A DNA stretch of 64,000 nt, taken from positions 1 through 64,000 of the forward strand of contig CAWGYT010000001.1 in NCBI GenBank assembly GCA_963826795.1. The letters are read 5' to 3'. Both the position numbers and the translations under genes were made by a program. Origin of the DNA: CAWGYT01 sp963826795. Lineage in GTDB: Bacteria; Planctomycetota; Planctomycetia; Pirellulales; Pirellulaceae. Shown here in pieces: positions 36,583-46,307 of this stretch. The notes below the pieces were generated by a model. That model had not been told where the DNA came from. It saw only the letters and a program-made list of their open reading frames with translations, and made no database searches. The stretch's first letter is position 1, and each line of letters starts with the position of its first letter.

Positions 36583-37725
36583 TCAGCCGACCGAGACCGC
36601 GTTCGTCAGCTCACCGCCACGCTTTCCCAGCTCGAATTCCCCAACATTGCCGAAGGTTGTTTCCGCGATATTCGCCAGCGCTTTGCGCGTCAGGAAGGCT
36701 TGATGCGACGTCACCACCACGTTATTGAAGGTCATGAGCCGGGCCAGGACATCATCGGTCAGGATCTTGTCCGACATGTCCGTGAAAAAGATTCCGGCCT
36801 CTTCTTCGTACACATCCAAGCCGGCCGAGCCAATCTTTCCGGACTTGAGCCCATGGATCAGAGTGCGCGTGTCGACCAATCCACCGCGGCTCGTATTGAT
36901 CACCATCACGCCGTCCTTCATCGACTCAATCGCAGCCTGATTGATCAAGTGCTTCGTTTCCGGAAAGAGCGGAACGTGCAGCGTGACAATGTCGGCACAC
37001 GCGAAAAGCTCGTCCAACTCAACGTAGCGCACGTCAGGAGCGGCCAACAGCTCAGGGTCACGAAATTTGTCGTAAGCCAGGATTTGACACCCAAATCCCC
37101 GCAAGATGTCGATCGTACAGCGGCCGATCCTCCCGGTGCCCACCACCCCGACGGTTTTGCCTCGCATGTCGAACCCGATCAAGCCTTCCAGCACGAAATA
37201 ACCCGCTCGGTTTCGTTGATAGGCTTGATGCAGGTGTCGATTCAACATCAGCATCAGCGCGACCGTGTGCTCCGCCACGGCATACGGTGAGTAGCCAGGC
37301 ACGCGTACCACGTCGATGCGGTGCCGCCGGCAGGCTTCCAGATCGACGTTGTTGTAGCCTGCACAACGAAGCGCAATCAGCTGCACCCCAAGGGCAGCCA
37401 AAGACTCGACGACCGCAGCGTCGCAAACGTCGTTCACGAAAATACAAATCACCCGAAAGCCGTCCGCCGCTGTCACGGTATCACGATTCAAGCCAGCCTG
37501 GATATAGTGCAGCGCATAGCGCGATTGGTTCTGTTCGTTGAACGATTGCACGTCGTACGACTTGGCGTCATAAACGGCGACCTTAAGACGTCCCTTTTCA
37601 TCACATCCATCCGCATTTGCCTGCCGCTCAAGTTCCGCGATCATGCGCTGGAAGCGGTCTTCCTCCAGCCCGTCCATTGCACGCAGTCGATCCAGCAACG
37701 CCTGCAGGCGATCTTTTCCGTTCAC
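36583..37725 (-). CDS. D-isomer specific 2-hydroxyacid dehydrogenase (D-lactate dehydrogenase type)
   Basis: About 380 residues. NAD-binding GTGRIG is at 196-201 and the catalytic regions RCAGYNNVDL (Arg), LHVPLFPET, NTSRGGLVDT and SHQAFLT (His) are all present, the pattern of fermentative D-LDH-type enzymes that interconvert pyruvate and D-lactate. A GTG at 37725 with GAGGGAG upstream is the best start and gives a charged helical extension of about 45 residues before the usual VAVYDAKSYD start. The frame continues upstream to 37848 only through a repeat-rich region. It precedes ppk2 by about 77 bases on the same strand. Confidence 0.9.
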   Translation of the reverse strand: MNGKDRLQALLDRLRAMDGLEEDRFQRMIAELERQANADGCDEKGRLKVAVYDAKSYDVQSFNEQNQSRYALHYIQAGLNRDTVTAADGFRVICIFVNDVCDAAVVESLAALGVQLIALRCAGYNNVDLEACRRHRIDVVRVPGYSPYAVAEHTVALMLMLNRHLHQAYQRNRAGYFVLEGLIGFDMRGKTVGVVGTGRIGRCTIDILRGFGCQILAYDKFRDPELLAAPDVRYVELDELFACADIVTLHVPLFPETKHLINQAAIESMKDGVMVINTSRGGLVDTRTLIHGLKSGKIGSAGLDVYEEEAGIFFTDMSDKILTDDVLARLMTFNNVVVTSHQAFLTRKALANIAETTFGNVGEFELGKRGGELTNAVSVG

Positions 37726-37848
37726 GATTGCTCCCTCAAGCCATGAAGTCCAGCCGAACCGGGTTGCCCGCCGCCGCGGCACCCGGGAGTCGAAGGATGC
37801 AGAATAGCAGATTCGCCGGTTGCTGGCGTGGCGGGAGCGCGCAGTCAA

Positions 37849-37975
37849 GAGGGCGAGGCTCCCGCCGAGCCGTCCGCCGAGCCGACCGCGATCCGGGAAT
37901 TCGGCTCGGCGGGAGCCTCGCCCTCCCGATCGCCTCGCCCTCCCGATCGGCTCGCCCTCGCGAATCGCGATTCAC
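37849..37975. repeat. Inverted repeat plus short tandem repeats, GC-rich
   Basis: GAGGGCGAGGCTCCCGCCGAGCC at 37849-37871 faces its inverse GGCTCGGCGGGAGCCTCGCC at 37903-37922, with the loop carrying another CCGCCGAGCCG. It is followed by three imperfect copies of CTCGCCCTCCCGATCG. This is of the dispersed palindromic kind common in planctomycete intergenic DNA. It lies in the 251-base gap between the Gfo/Idh and dehydrogenase genes, both on the minus strand, and could terminate or attenuate transcription between them. Confidence 0.85.
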
Positions 37976-37976
37976 T

Positions 37977-39353
37977 TCAAAGCTCGACCCATTTCCCTGG
38001 AATCGGGATCGGGTAGCGACCCTCGGAATCGTCATGCAACGGAGGCGACATGCCGTAGTCGATCTGCTGGACATCGGGGAAAAACTGAAAGTCGGACTGG
38101 GTGATTTGTTCCCAAGTGACGACGTTTCCCGTGTGCACCGCGGCACGGCCCATGATGGAGGCGAAATCCGCAAACACGGTGCGCTGCGTTTCATTGTGAG
38201 CTCGATCGCGTTCGATCGCGTCGAACAGAACGCGCCACTCCGCCTGCCAGGGCGTCAATTCTTCGGCGGGCGGACTCCATACGATCTGATCTTTCTCGAT
38301 TCGTTGATCCGCGAACCGATGCACGGTGGCTCGGTGCGTCATCCCGGAAAACTGGGCGGCGCATTTGGTCCCGTGCACGAAGGTCGCGAAGTCCACTTTG
38401 CACTCATTCATCCCGCGATAGGTCACGTACGCTTTGGCTCCATCACCAAATGTGTATTCGACCGAGTAGAGATCCAGATTCTGACTCGCGCCCCCGTGAT
38501 CGCCTGCCTGTCCTCCGAAGCCCTCGGCCGAGATCGGCCAGGCGTCCTTCAGCCAGCAGCATTCGTCGATCTGGTGAATCAGCCACTCGACGTATCTCCC
38601 GGACGTGATCCAGAAAAAGTGTCCATGATGCTGCAGCTGCCACAGCAGTTCTTGCTCTTGCGGATTACGCTTCGCCAATGGGCTGGCTCCACCGAGCCGA
38701 TAGGAACGAATCAGTTGGATATCGCCCAGTTCCCCCGCTCGAACCTGGTCGATCAGCGCTTGCCGCGAAGCGGAGTGGCGGCACATCAAGCCCGCTGAGA
38801 TCTTTAGGTTTTTTTGCTCCGCGGCCTTGCCCGACTCCAGCATGCTTTTGAGTCCAGCGGGATCGGGCGCAAACGGCTTTTCCATAAACACATTGACGCC
38901 CTTCTCGACCGCATAAGCCAGATGGGCGGGACGGCAGTAGGCGTATGTCGTCAACATCGCAATGTCGCCAGGACGGAGACAGTCGATTGCGTGGCGATAA
39001 GCGTCGAAGCCTACGAACTGACGTTCCGGGGGCACCTCGATCTGCCCCGCATACTGATTCTGCATCAACTGGATCTTGCGCGAGATTCGATCTTCGAAGA
39101 TGTCGGCGGCGGCATAGAGTTGGACCGGGACCGTCGCCACGGAGAGTGCATCCCGCACCGCGCCACTTCCTCGCCCTCCGGCCCCGATCAATGCCAGTCG
39201 AATCGTGTTCTGTTCGCCGGCGTGAACGCGAGGAACGGTCAACCCTGCGACCAAGGCCGCGCCGGTTGTCAGTTCGCCACCGCGACGCAGAAACTCTCGC
39301 CGCGTTGTTTGAGTATCGATGTGCTCAGCGGAACCTGTCTTTTTCGCATTCAT
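37977..39353 (-). CDS. Gfo/Idh/MocA family oxidoreductase with Tat leader
   Basis: A 458-residue predicted exported NAD(P)-dependent oxidoreductase. The N-terminus has TRREFLRRGGELTTGAA, a twin-arginine leader, then the dinucleotide motif LALIGAGGRG and FMEKPFAPDP carrying the conserved EKP. The mid-domain YVEWLIHQIDECCWL is the usual substrate-site region of planctomycete members with D and H in the HQID motif. These proteins act on sugars or cyclitols, but the substrate is unknown. Start ATG 39353 is on the minus strand, 294 bases from the divergent gamma-glutamyltransferase gene. Confidence 0.9.
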   Translation of the reverse strand: MNAKKTGSAEHIDTQTTRREFLRRGGELTTGAALVAGLTVPRVHAGEQNTIRLALIGAGGRGSGAVRDALSVATVPVQLYAAADIFEDRISRKIQLMQNQYAGQIEVPPERQFVGFDAYRHAIDCLRPGDIAMLTTYAYCRPAHLAYAVEKGVNVFMEKPFAPDPAGLKSMLESGKAAEQKNLKISAGLMCRHSASRQALIDQVRAGELGDIQLIRSYRLGGASPLAKRNPQEQELLWQLQHHGHFFWITSGRYVEWLIHQIDECCWLKDAWPISAEGFGGQAGDHGGASQNLDLYSVEYTFGDGAKAYVTYRGMNECKVDFATFVHGTKCAAQFSGMTHRATVHRFADQRIEKDQIVWSPPAEELTPWQAEWRVLFDAIERDRAHNETQRTVFADFASIMGRAAVHTGNVVTWEQITQSDFQFFPDVQQIDYGMSPPLHDDSEGRYPIPIPGKWVEL

Positions 39354-39647
39354 GACCTATCCCCTCGCATTTCGTGGCCCTCGGATCGAAAACTGACCGT
39401 CAACCGAGGTCGGCAAGAAGCGTGCCAATTCACTCGCCCGGCCCTGACTTGCGATCGAAACCGTCGAAGTGTGCATTTCGAGCAACCCCGCGCGCTCATT
39501 CGCCCGCTGAATGCGCTACCGCGTCGCGCGGATCCGCGCCCAATTGATGTGGGCACCTTGACATGTCGACGTCACCCACCAATAGTGACCCCCAGCAACG
39601 CTTGTGGGTGCCGCGCAGGTGGACTCTTCGAATTGGAATGACGCAAG
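39354..39647. other. Divergent intergenic region, nothing recognised
   Basis: About 294 bases between two divergent starts. Promoters for both genes should be here, but no clear -35/-10 pairs or operators were seen. Confidence 0.4.
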
Positions 39648-41192
39648 ATGCCCTGGAACGGAGTGGTGGCCGCCGGTCACGATCTGACCGCTGAGGCGGC
39701 CGAGGTGATTTTGCGGGCGGGCGGCAACGCGTTCGACGCGATCTTGGCCGCCCACTTTGCGGCTTGCGTCAGCGAACCCGTTTTGGCTTCTCTGGGTGGC
39801 GGAGGCTTCATGACCGCCAAGGCGTGCGATCGCGAACCCGTCGTGTATGACTTTTTCGTGCAAACGCCGCGTCAGAAGCGCCCGGTCGACGAGCTTGACT
39901 TCCGGCCAATTCTGGCGGATTTCGGCAAGGCGCAACAGGAATTTCACATTGGCCAGGGCACCATTGCGACTCCCGGAGCGGTTAAGGGCATCTTCCAAAT
40001 TCATCAAGACCTTGGCTCGATCCCCATCTCGGAAATCATTGCTCCCGCTGTCCAATTCGCGCGTCAGGGGGCCGTCATGAACGGTACTCAGGCCTATATC
40101 CTCCGCATCGTTCGTCCGATCTACACGGGCTCGGCCGCAACTCGCGAGATTTATTGCGGCGGGGCCGCGCGGGACCAGATTCTGGAAGAGGGCGAGCTGA
40201 TGCGCCAGCCGCAACTGGCGGAGACGCTCGAGCGACTGGCGAATGAGGGGGCCGAGCTATTCTATCGGGGCGAAATTGGTCGAGAAATCGCGCGGCACTG
40301 TCGAGATGAGGGCGGCTTGCTGACCGCCGCAGACCTGGCGTCTTACAAGGTCGTAAAACGCAAACCGCTCGAGGTTCAATACCGCGGGGCGCAGGTGCTG
40401 ACAAACCCACCGCCCTCGTCCGCTGGCTTCCTGATCGCCTTCGCCCTCCAGCTACTGGAATCGCTGGATTTGCGAGACGAGGAATTCGGGAGCTATCCCT
40501 ACTTGAGGTTGCTCGCCGAAGTGATGACGCTGACCAATCAGGCGAGGATCGAAGCCTGGGCTCAAGCCGACAAGCACCGCTGTTTTCTCAACCCAGAGTT
40601 CCTGCGACGTTACCGCGAGGAAGTGATCGGTCGAGCCCAAGCGATACGCGGGACAACGCAAATCAGCGTCATCGATTCACAAGGCAATGTCGCAAGCATG
40701 ACTGTTTCCAATGGAGAAGGATGCGGCACCATCGTGCCTGACACTGGGATCATGCTCAACAATATGCTGGGGGAGCAAGATCTGAATCTCGACGGATTTC
40801 ACCGCTGGACCGAAGATCAGAGGATGACGTCGATGATGGCGCCGAGCATTATCCGGATGCCGAGCGGCGCGTTGGTCGCGACAGGCTCCGGCGGGTCAAA
40901 CCGCATCCGCACCGCGCTGCTGCAGGTGGTCATGAATCTGATTCATTTCCAAATGGACGTGCTTCAAGCCGTCCAATGCCCGCGAATTCACTTGGAAGAA
41001 GACAAGCTGAGTGTCGAAGGTGGCTTCGCACCAGACCAAATCGAACTCTTGACTCGCCACTACGCCAACCACGAAGTATGGGCCGATCGAAATCTGTTTT
41101 TTGGCGGGGCACACACCGTCATCGCCGACCAGGGAACGTTCGTCGGAGCCGGCGATCCTCGACGCGGAGGAGTCTGCCGACTGGTTCGGTGA
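39648..41192 (+). CDS. ggt: Gamma-glutamyltransferase-like N-terminal nucleophile hydrolase
   Basis: A 514-residue protein of the gamma-glutamyltranspeptidase family. The autoprocessing Thr, which becomes the nucleophile, is about T336 in RGTTQISVID. The downstream loop GCGTIVPDTGIMLNNML and TGSGGSNRIRTALLQV match the substrate-binding Ser-Ser/Gly region. Family members cleave gamma-glutamyl bonds of glutathione and related compounds. No signal peptide is seen, unlike typical periplasmic GGTs, so it may be a cytosolic homologue or a GGT-like hydrolase of other substrates. Start ATG 39648 has GGAATG upstream. Confidence 0.88.
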   Translation: MPWNGVVAAGHDLTAEAAEVILRAGGNAFDAILAAHFAACVSEPVLASLGGGGFMTAKACDREPVVYDFFVQTPRQKRPVDELDFRPILADFGKAQQEFHIGQGTIATPGAVKGIFQIHQDLGSIPISEIIAPAVQFARQGAVMNGTQAYILRIVRPIYTGSAATREIYCGGAARDQILEEGELMRQPQLAETLERLANEGAELFYRGEIGREIARHCRDEGGLLTAADLASYKVVKRKPLEVQYRGAQVLTNPPPSSAGFLIAFALQLLESLDLRDEEFGSYPYLRLLAEVMTLTNQARIEAWAQADKHRCFLNPEFLRRYREEVIGRAQAIRGTTQISVIDSQGNVASMTVSNGEGCGTIVPDTGIMLNNMLGEQDLNLDGFHRWTEDQRMTSMMAPSIIRMPSGALVATGSGGSNRIRTALLQVVMNLIHFQMDVLQAVQCPRIHLEEDKLSVEGGFAPDQIELLTRHYANHEVWADRNLFFGGAHTVIADQGTFVGAGDPRRGGVCRLVR

Positions 41193-41254
41193 CACAGCTG
41201 AATTGCGGATGGCGGTCGCTTGTGACCCGGTGCTGTGTCGCAGTTAGAAATGGG

Positions 41255-41337
41255 GTTGGGAAAAGGGGTCAGGTCCCAAAAGTGCGAAGCACCCGCAGGG
41301 CCGTTCCCGCTTTCGGGACCTGACCGTTTTTCCCCAC
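41255..41337. repeat. Palindromic repeat element (copy B, degenerate right arm)
   Basis: The left arm GTTGGGAAAAGGGGTCAGG and the loop match copy A in the same orientation, while the right arm carries several changes (CGGGACCTGACCGTTTTT). It is preceded by GGTGCTGTGTCGCAG (41229-41243), a diverged CTAGTGC-type end. It lies between convergent genes. Confidence 0.88.
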
Positions 41338-41351
41338 GCACCCCCGGGAAC

Positions 41352-42788
41352 TCAGCCCTCGATCAGCTTCCGATTGAAGGCACCTTCGTTGATCGTGGGC
41401 CGTTCCGGCCGGCCGTGATGGTCGTAGGTCAGCTGCATGTTGTTCAGGCCCATCAACCAGAGTATCGACGCGTGGATATCACGCACGTGCATCCGATCCT
41501 CGACGGCATACAGTCCCAGTTCGTCAGTCGCTCCGATCGTCTGGCCTCCCTTCACTCCTCCGCCGGCCATCCAGATTGAAAACCCGGTCGGATTGTGGTC
41601 GCGGCCGTCCCCTTTTTCGCTCATCGGCGTGCGTCCGAACTCGCCGCCCCAAACCACCAGTGTCTCGTCCAAAAGGCCACGCTGCTTTAAATCTTGTAGC
41701 AGACCAGCGACCGGCTTGTCCATTGACCGACACAGCCGCGGATGGTTGCCTTCGATGTTCGTATGCGAATCCCAGCGACTGCCCGTCCCACTATAAATTT
41801 GAATAAAACGCACTCCTCGCTCGATCAATCGACGAGCTAAGAGGCAGTTGCGGCCAAAGGTTTCGGTTTCTTTCTGGTCGAGCCCATACAGCATCTGGGT
41901 GGCGGCGGTTTCGGCTGCAAAGTTGACTGCCTCGGGCGCCTGCGCCTGCATGCGAAAGGCAAGCTCGTAACTGCGAATCCTTGCCTCCAGCTCGCTCTGC
42001 TGTGAATGCGCAGCGGCATGCGACCGATTGAATGCGTCCAGCAGTTGCAGCTTCTGCGCCTGTCGCGATCGCGAATATCCTTTGGGCAAACTCAGATTCG
42101 CAATCGGCTCGTCGCTGCCACCGTTGATGCGCACACCTTGAAACGAGGCCGGCATGAATCCACTTCCCCAGTTGCGCGGCCCGTTGACCGGAGATCCGGA
42201 ATCGTCGCACATCACCACGAAGGACGGCAGATTCTCATTGGCAGAACCGAGTCCATAGTTGACCCAGGCGCCGAGCGAGGGTCGGCCCGCGACGTCCGTG
42301 CAGGTATTCATCTGGCAGACACCGCCCGAATGATTGATCCCGTTCGTCCAGCAGGATCGGACCACGGCGATGTCATCCATGCACTGGGCGATGTGAGGGA
42401 TCCACTCGGAAGCCCAGAGACCGCTCTTACCGTGCCGTCGCCATCGGCGAGGTGCCGCCAGCAGCGGAGCTCCCTTCTCTCCCATGGCCGTGATCGGCTC
42501 TCGGAAACTACTCGGAAGTGACTGCCCCGCCAATTGATTGAGCAGCGGCTTGGGGTCGAGCAAATCCAAGTGACTTGGCCCGCCCTCCATGAACAACCAG
42601 ATCACGCTCTTGGCAGGTGCGGGATGGTGTGCGGCGGAAACCGAGGCGGCCTGAGCCGACGAGAGGTGGCTCAGGTACTGCAACGCCAGCGCCCCGAAAC
42701 CGGCACCGCTGCGCTGGAGAAACTCGCGACGAGAACCACTGCGCTCGTGGTGCACAAGTCCGGCCTGGCGACAGATGCGGGAAGACAT
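41352..42788 (-). CDS. DUF1501 domain-containing protein (sulfatase-like)
   Basis: A 478-residue protein with a Tat-like N-terminus (GSRREFLQRSGAGFGALAL). Family landmarks are SVIWLFMEGGPSHLDLLDPK, FMEGGPSHLD being the metal-binding motif, PRNWGSGFMPASFQGV and VVWGGEFGRTP. DUF1501 proteins are an expanded planctomycete family with an alkaline-phosphatase/sulfatase fold and are almost always paired with a DUF1549/DUF1553 cytochrome, as here: the partner gene lies 51 bases upstream. The pair is proposed to act in the degradation of complex polymers; the reaction is not established. ATG 42788 is the start. A remnant of the palindromic repeat lies just upstream. Confidence 0.92.
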   Translation of the reverse strand: MSSRICRQAGLVHHERSGSRREFLQRSGAGFGALALQYLSHLSSAQAASVSAAHHPAPAKSVIWLFMEGGPSHLDLLDPKPLLNQLAGQSLPSSFREPITAMGEKGAPLLAAPRRWRRHGKSGLWASEWIPHIAQCMDDIAVVRSCWTNGINHSGGVCQMNTCTDVAGRPSLGAWVNYGLGSANENLPSFVVMCDDSGSPVNGPRNWGSGFMPASFQGVRINGGSDEPIANLSLPKGYSRSRQAQKLQLLDAFNRSHAAAHSQQSELEARIRSYELAFRMQAQAPEAVNFAAETAATQMLYGLDQKETETFGRNCLLARRLIERGVRFIQIYSGTGSRWDSHTNIEGNHPRLCRSMDKPVAGLLQDLKQRGLLDETLVVWGGEFGRTPMSEKGDGRDHNPTGFSIWMAGGGVKGGQTIGATDELGLYAVEDRMHVRDIHASILWLMGLNNMQLTYDHHGRPERPTINEGAFNRKLIEG

Positions 42789-42821
42789 GATCTTATCCGT
42801 TTTACCTAGCTTAGACTTAAA

Positions 42822-42841
42822 AAAGACCTGACCCCTTTTTC
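42822..42841. repeat. Remnant of the palindromic repeat
   Basis: AAAGACCTGACCCCTTTTT matches the outer right arm of the 83-bp palindrome. It lies between the DUF1549 stop and the DUF1501 start, so a former full copy may have been lost, or a fragment was gained. Confidence 0.7.
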
Positions 42842-45302
42842 AGTCGCGATACACGAATTCGTTCGAGTTGAGTAGGACGTGGCACAAGTCGACGAGTCGC
42901 TGGTGGGCGTCGTCGGCATCGCCTGCTTCAGAACCGCGCAGGAACGCCTCGGCGCTGGCCAGCTCTTGCGCCGTCGGTTCCCGGCCCCATGTGAGTCGAA
43001 AGGCGAGCTTAAGCTGGTCGAGCGAGTCGGGGCTTGAAGCCCGCAGACGTCCGGCAAACATCCGCGCTCGGCCGAGACAATACTCGCCGTTGATGAGTAG
43101 CAAGGATTGTGTTGGAGTGATCGTCAGATTGCGCTCGGCGACGCTCTTCAATCCGTTCGCGGCATCAAATGCATGCAGCAGATCGTTCGGATTGTTACGA
43201 AACCGTTTCAGATAAAGGCCTCTTCTTGGCACGTCCGTATTAACGCTCGGCCCTCCCAAGCGCGGATCAAGCTCACCGCTGACGGACAGCATCGCGTCAC
43301 GAAGTTGCTCGGCACTCAGTCGTCGCACCGGAGCGTGCCAGATCAGCTCGTTGGCTGCATCCCGCTGCGTGCACGTGTCCGCATCCGGATGGTAAGCCGA
43401 CTGCTGCCAAGTTGCCGACATGAGGATCAGCCTGTGCAACCGCTTGGTGCTCCAGCCACTCTCCCTGAATTGGACCGCGAGCCAGTCGAGCAGATCGGGA
43501 TGAGTCGGAGGTTGGCCGTGCCGTCCAAAATCGTTGGCGGTTGCGACGATTCCCCGTCCGAAATGGTGCTGCCAAATCCGGTTGACAAAAACTCGCAAGG
43601 GGAGCGGATTGTCAGGATTTCCCAACCATTCGGCCAATGCCGTCCGCCTTCCGGAAGATTCGGGCAGGTCGCGACGAAAGAGCGGTGAGTGATGCCCCGA
43701 GGCTGAAAAGACCGCCAACACCCCGGGTTCGATCGACTCGCTGCCGGAAACGCCTGGGATTTTCGTCGGTGAAATTTCGCCCGCAAAGTCGCTGACCGCC
43801 ATCAGCTTCGGCAGCGGAGCCGGCTTGATCGAATCGAAACTCGCCAGCTGTCCCATCAATTCCTCATACCGCCGCTTATCCTCCTTGGAAAGATCGCTGA
43901 GCGGCGATGCTCCCTCCTCCAGAAACTGCCGGGAAACCAAATAAGCCATCTGGTTTTCCCAGGACGTGCGCTGTTCCTCTGGCTTATGGAAACAGGCTTG
44001 GATTTCAAGCGGGAACTTTTCTACCGTGATTTTCCACTTCCGCTCGCGATAGGGTCCGACGAGCGCGTCGATCTGCGCGCGGAGGTCGGCCGTTGCCGCT
44101 TCCCAGATCGCGAGCCGCTGCCGATAATCCATCTGCTCCGCGTAGGTCGCATCCGGAACGTCGTCGCGCCAGCGGAGCGGCTCGAAGAAGGCCCGCAACT
44201 TGTAATAATCTTCCTGCAGAATCGGGTCAAACTTGTGATCGTGGCAGCGAGCACAGGCCACGCCCATTCCCAGGAACACGTCACCCGTGACATCCGTGAT
44301 CTCATTCATGATGTCATTCCAGTGGGACCGTGCGTCTCGCTGGTTGTATTCGTAAATCCCCAACCGCAAGAATCCAGTCGCCGCCAGGTGATCGGGAATG
44401 TCCCCCGGAACCTCGTCACCCGCCAGCTGCTCGCGGATAAACTCGGGGTACGGCCGATCTTGATTGAACGAGTCCACGACGTAGTCGCGATAGCGCCACA
44501 TGCTCGGCCGATAGGCGTCCTGCTTCCACCCGTCGGACTCGGCATACCGCACCAGGTCCAACCAGTAGCGCGCCCAATGCTCACCGTACCGCGGGTCGTC
44601 CAAAAGACGATCAATCAGCCGCGGCCAGGCATCGACGGACGGATCGTTCAAATACGCATCGATCTCACGGGGGCTGGGAGGCAACCCCAGTAGATCGAAA
44701 TACAGTCGTCGGACGAGTGTCGCCTTGCTGGCACGCGGCGCTGGCTGAATCCCACGTGCCGCTAAGCGTCGATAAACGAACGCATCGACTTGATTATTGG
44801 CCCAGGCAACCGACGTGATGGCGGGCACAGTGGGCTCAATTAACGGCTGCCACGCCCACCAGGATCGGTCTTCGTCGGAGAACGTCTGGGACTCGCTGCG
44901 AAGTGGTTCGCCCTGGTCGGGCCAGACCGCATCCTCGGCAATCCAGCGTTCAAAGGCTCGGATTTCGACGGCGGCCAGCGCTCGATCAGGTGGCATTTCA
45001 AGGGCTTCCCGCCGGATCGCCTCCATCAACAGACTCGCCTCAGGACGGCCAGGAACAATCGCGGGGCCACTGTCTCCGCCGACCAGCATCGCGTCTCGTG
45101 AGTCCAGCCGCAGATTTCCCTCTTGTTTGACAGCCCCGTGGCACTTCACACACTGGGTTGCCAGGATCGGGCGAATCTGCTTTTCGAAAGCGTTCGTCGC
45201 ATTGAGCGTATCGCCCGACACGGCACCGCCTGAGACCAAGCATGCGAAGAGTCCCACGGCATGTCGCAAAACCTGACACTTCACGAATCGGTAAATGCGC
45301 AC
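42840..45302 (-). CDS. PSCyt1/DUF1549/DUF1553 domain-containing protein
   Basis: An 820-residue protein, exported by an N-terminal hydrophobic leader (about 12-30). PSCyt1 c-type heme motif is C51-V-K-C-H55 followed by PPDRALAAVEIRAFERWI. DUF1549 follows with RLYFDLLGLPPSPREID and CARCHDHKFDPI, and DUF1553 at the C-terminus with RVFVNRIWQHHFGRG and ending ...HVLLNSNEFVYRD. This is the standard planctomycete architecture; the partner DUF1501 gene follows. Redox-linked polymer processing has been suggested for such pairs but the substrate is unknown. The start is GTG at 45302, the only start close before the leader. Confidence 0.92.
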   Translation of the reverse strand: MRIYRFVKCQVLRHAVGLFACLVSGGAVSGDTLNATNAFEKQIRPILATQCVKCHGAVKQEGNLRLDSRDAMLVGGDSGPAIVPGRPEASLLMEAIRREALEMPPDRALAAVEIRAFERWIAEDAVWPDQGEPLRSESQTFSDEDRSWWAWQPLIEPTVPAITSVAWANNQVDAFVYRRLAARGIQPAPRASKATLVRRLYFDLLGLPPSPREIDAYLNDPSVDAWPRLIDRLLDDPRYGEHWARYWLDLVRYAESDGWKQDAYRPSMWRYRDYVVDSFNQDRPYPEFIREQLAGDEVPGDIPDHLAATGFLRLGIYEYNQRDARSHWNDIMNEITDVTGDVFLGMGVACARCHDHKFDPILQEDYYKLRAFFEPLRWRDDVPDATYAEQMDYRQRLAIWEAATADLRAQIDALVGPYRERKWKITVEKFPLEIQACFHKPEEQRTSWENQMAYLVSRQFLEEGASPLSDLSKEDKRRYEELMGQLASFDSIKPAPLPKLMAVSDFAGEISPTKIPGVSGSESIEPGVLAVFSASGHHSPLFRRDLPESSGRRTALAEWLGNPDNPLPLRVFVNRIWQHHFGRGIVATANDFGRHGQPPTHPDLLDWLAVQFRESGWSTKRLHRLILMSATWQQSAYHPDADTCTQRDAANELIWHAPVRRLSAEQLRDAMLSVSGELDPRLGGPSVNTDVPRRGLYLKRFRNNPNDLLHAFDAANGLKSVAERNLTITPTQSLLLINGEYCLGRARMFAGRLRASSPDSLDQLKLAFRLTWGREPTAQELASAEAFLRGSEAGDADDAHQRLVDLCHVLLNSNEFVYRD

Positions 45303-45353
45303 AGCAATAACCCGTCCAATTGAATCTTCGTGGTGAGAACTCGACCAGCTTCG

Positions 45354-46020
45354 TTAGGTCGATCCCGGCCGATTCAGCAGTACCCATGATAACCCATTTC
45401 GGGCCGAAAGTCCTTCGGGTAATCGGACCTGGGCCGCGATTCCGAACAAGGCTCCGACGCCCGCGGTCAACGCCATTGCCAGCGCGCCCCAAAAGGTTAC
45501 CCGCATCGCCCCTTTGGCAATCGAAGCACCACCCGCGTAAGCCGACAGGCCGCCCAGAATCGCCAAAAACAAAAGGGAACTGCCCGACACCATCGGAATG
45601 ATGCTTCGCTCAGGAGATACAAACACGGTCAACAACGGCATCGCAGCGCCGACTGCGAACGTCCCGGCCGAAGCGAGTGCAGCCTGGACCGGGCGAGCAC
45701 TCAGGACATCCGAAATGCCCAATTCGTCTCGGGCATGTGCCCCCAGAACATCGTGAGCCATCAGTTGCTGGGCCACTTGTCGGGCCAAGTCGTTGTCCAG
45801 ACCTCGCGCAACGTAAATCGACGCCAACTCGGCCAGCTCGAATTCGTGATCGCCCGCCAGCTCCTTACGTTGCGTTCGCGAACAAGGTCCGCATTCTCCG
45901 TATCCGCCTGCGAGCTGACGGATACGTATTCGCCCGCCGCCATCGACATCGCCCCAGCAACCCGCCAATCCGATCGGTACGATATTGTTCCTTATGAACC
46001 AAATCAATTGCCTTTCGATG
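45354..46020 (-). pseudogene. VIT/CCC1-family iron or manganese transporter, degraded
   Basis: The C-terminal part (45354-45870) has ELAELASIYVARGLD, MAHDVLGAHARDELG and hydrophobic helices typical of the VIT family, which transports Fe/Mn. The helix-2 region AGAMSMAAGEYVSVSSQADTE is present, but in another frame (45870-45935). Further upstream an N-terminal-like HRKAIDLVHKEQYRTDRIG is found in a third frame (45970-46020). The segment normally in between (WLRAAVLGANDGI and helix 1, about 40 residues) is missing. So the gene shows an internal deletion and at least one extra indel, with no good start codon. It is probably a real pseudogene. Confidence 0.7.
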
Positions 46021-46110
46021 GGTCTGGGGGCAGTCAGCCCACGCGGAACGTTTTCGGCGGAAAGCCGTCTGTGAAGCGAATTATAGCGGAAACACGTGCC
46101 GACGCTCGAC

Positions 46111-46134
46111 AGCCAGCCAGCCAGCCAGCCAGCC
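46111..46134. repeat. AGCC tetranucleotide microsatellite (six copies)
   Basis: Six perfect copies of AGCC lie just upstream of the degraded VIT-family gene. A unit of four bases changes the reading frame on slippage and could switch a gene on or off if transcribed and translated, but here no intact reading frame is attached. Confidence 0.85.
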
Positions 46135-46307
46135 GACCGGGCCGATGCAAAATCGGTTCGGGCGGCGGACCGCCCGTCCAAGCGGCACGACGCCCTCAGC
46201 TCCATTTTTTGCACGCACCCTTCGTTCTCGGTAGAATGCGGGCGATTGAGCATGGCGCGCACCGCTTGACGAGCGCCGCCGCTCGAAGTTCATGCAACCG
46301 AGGTCGA

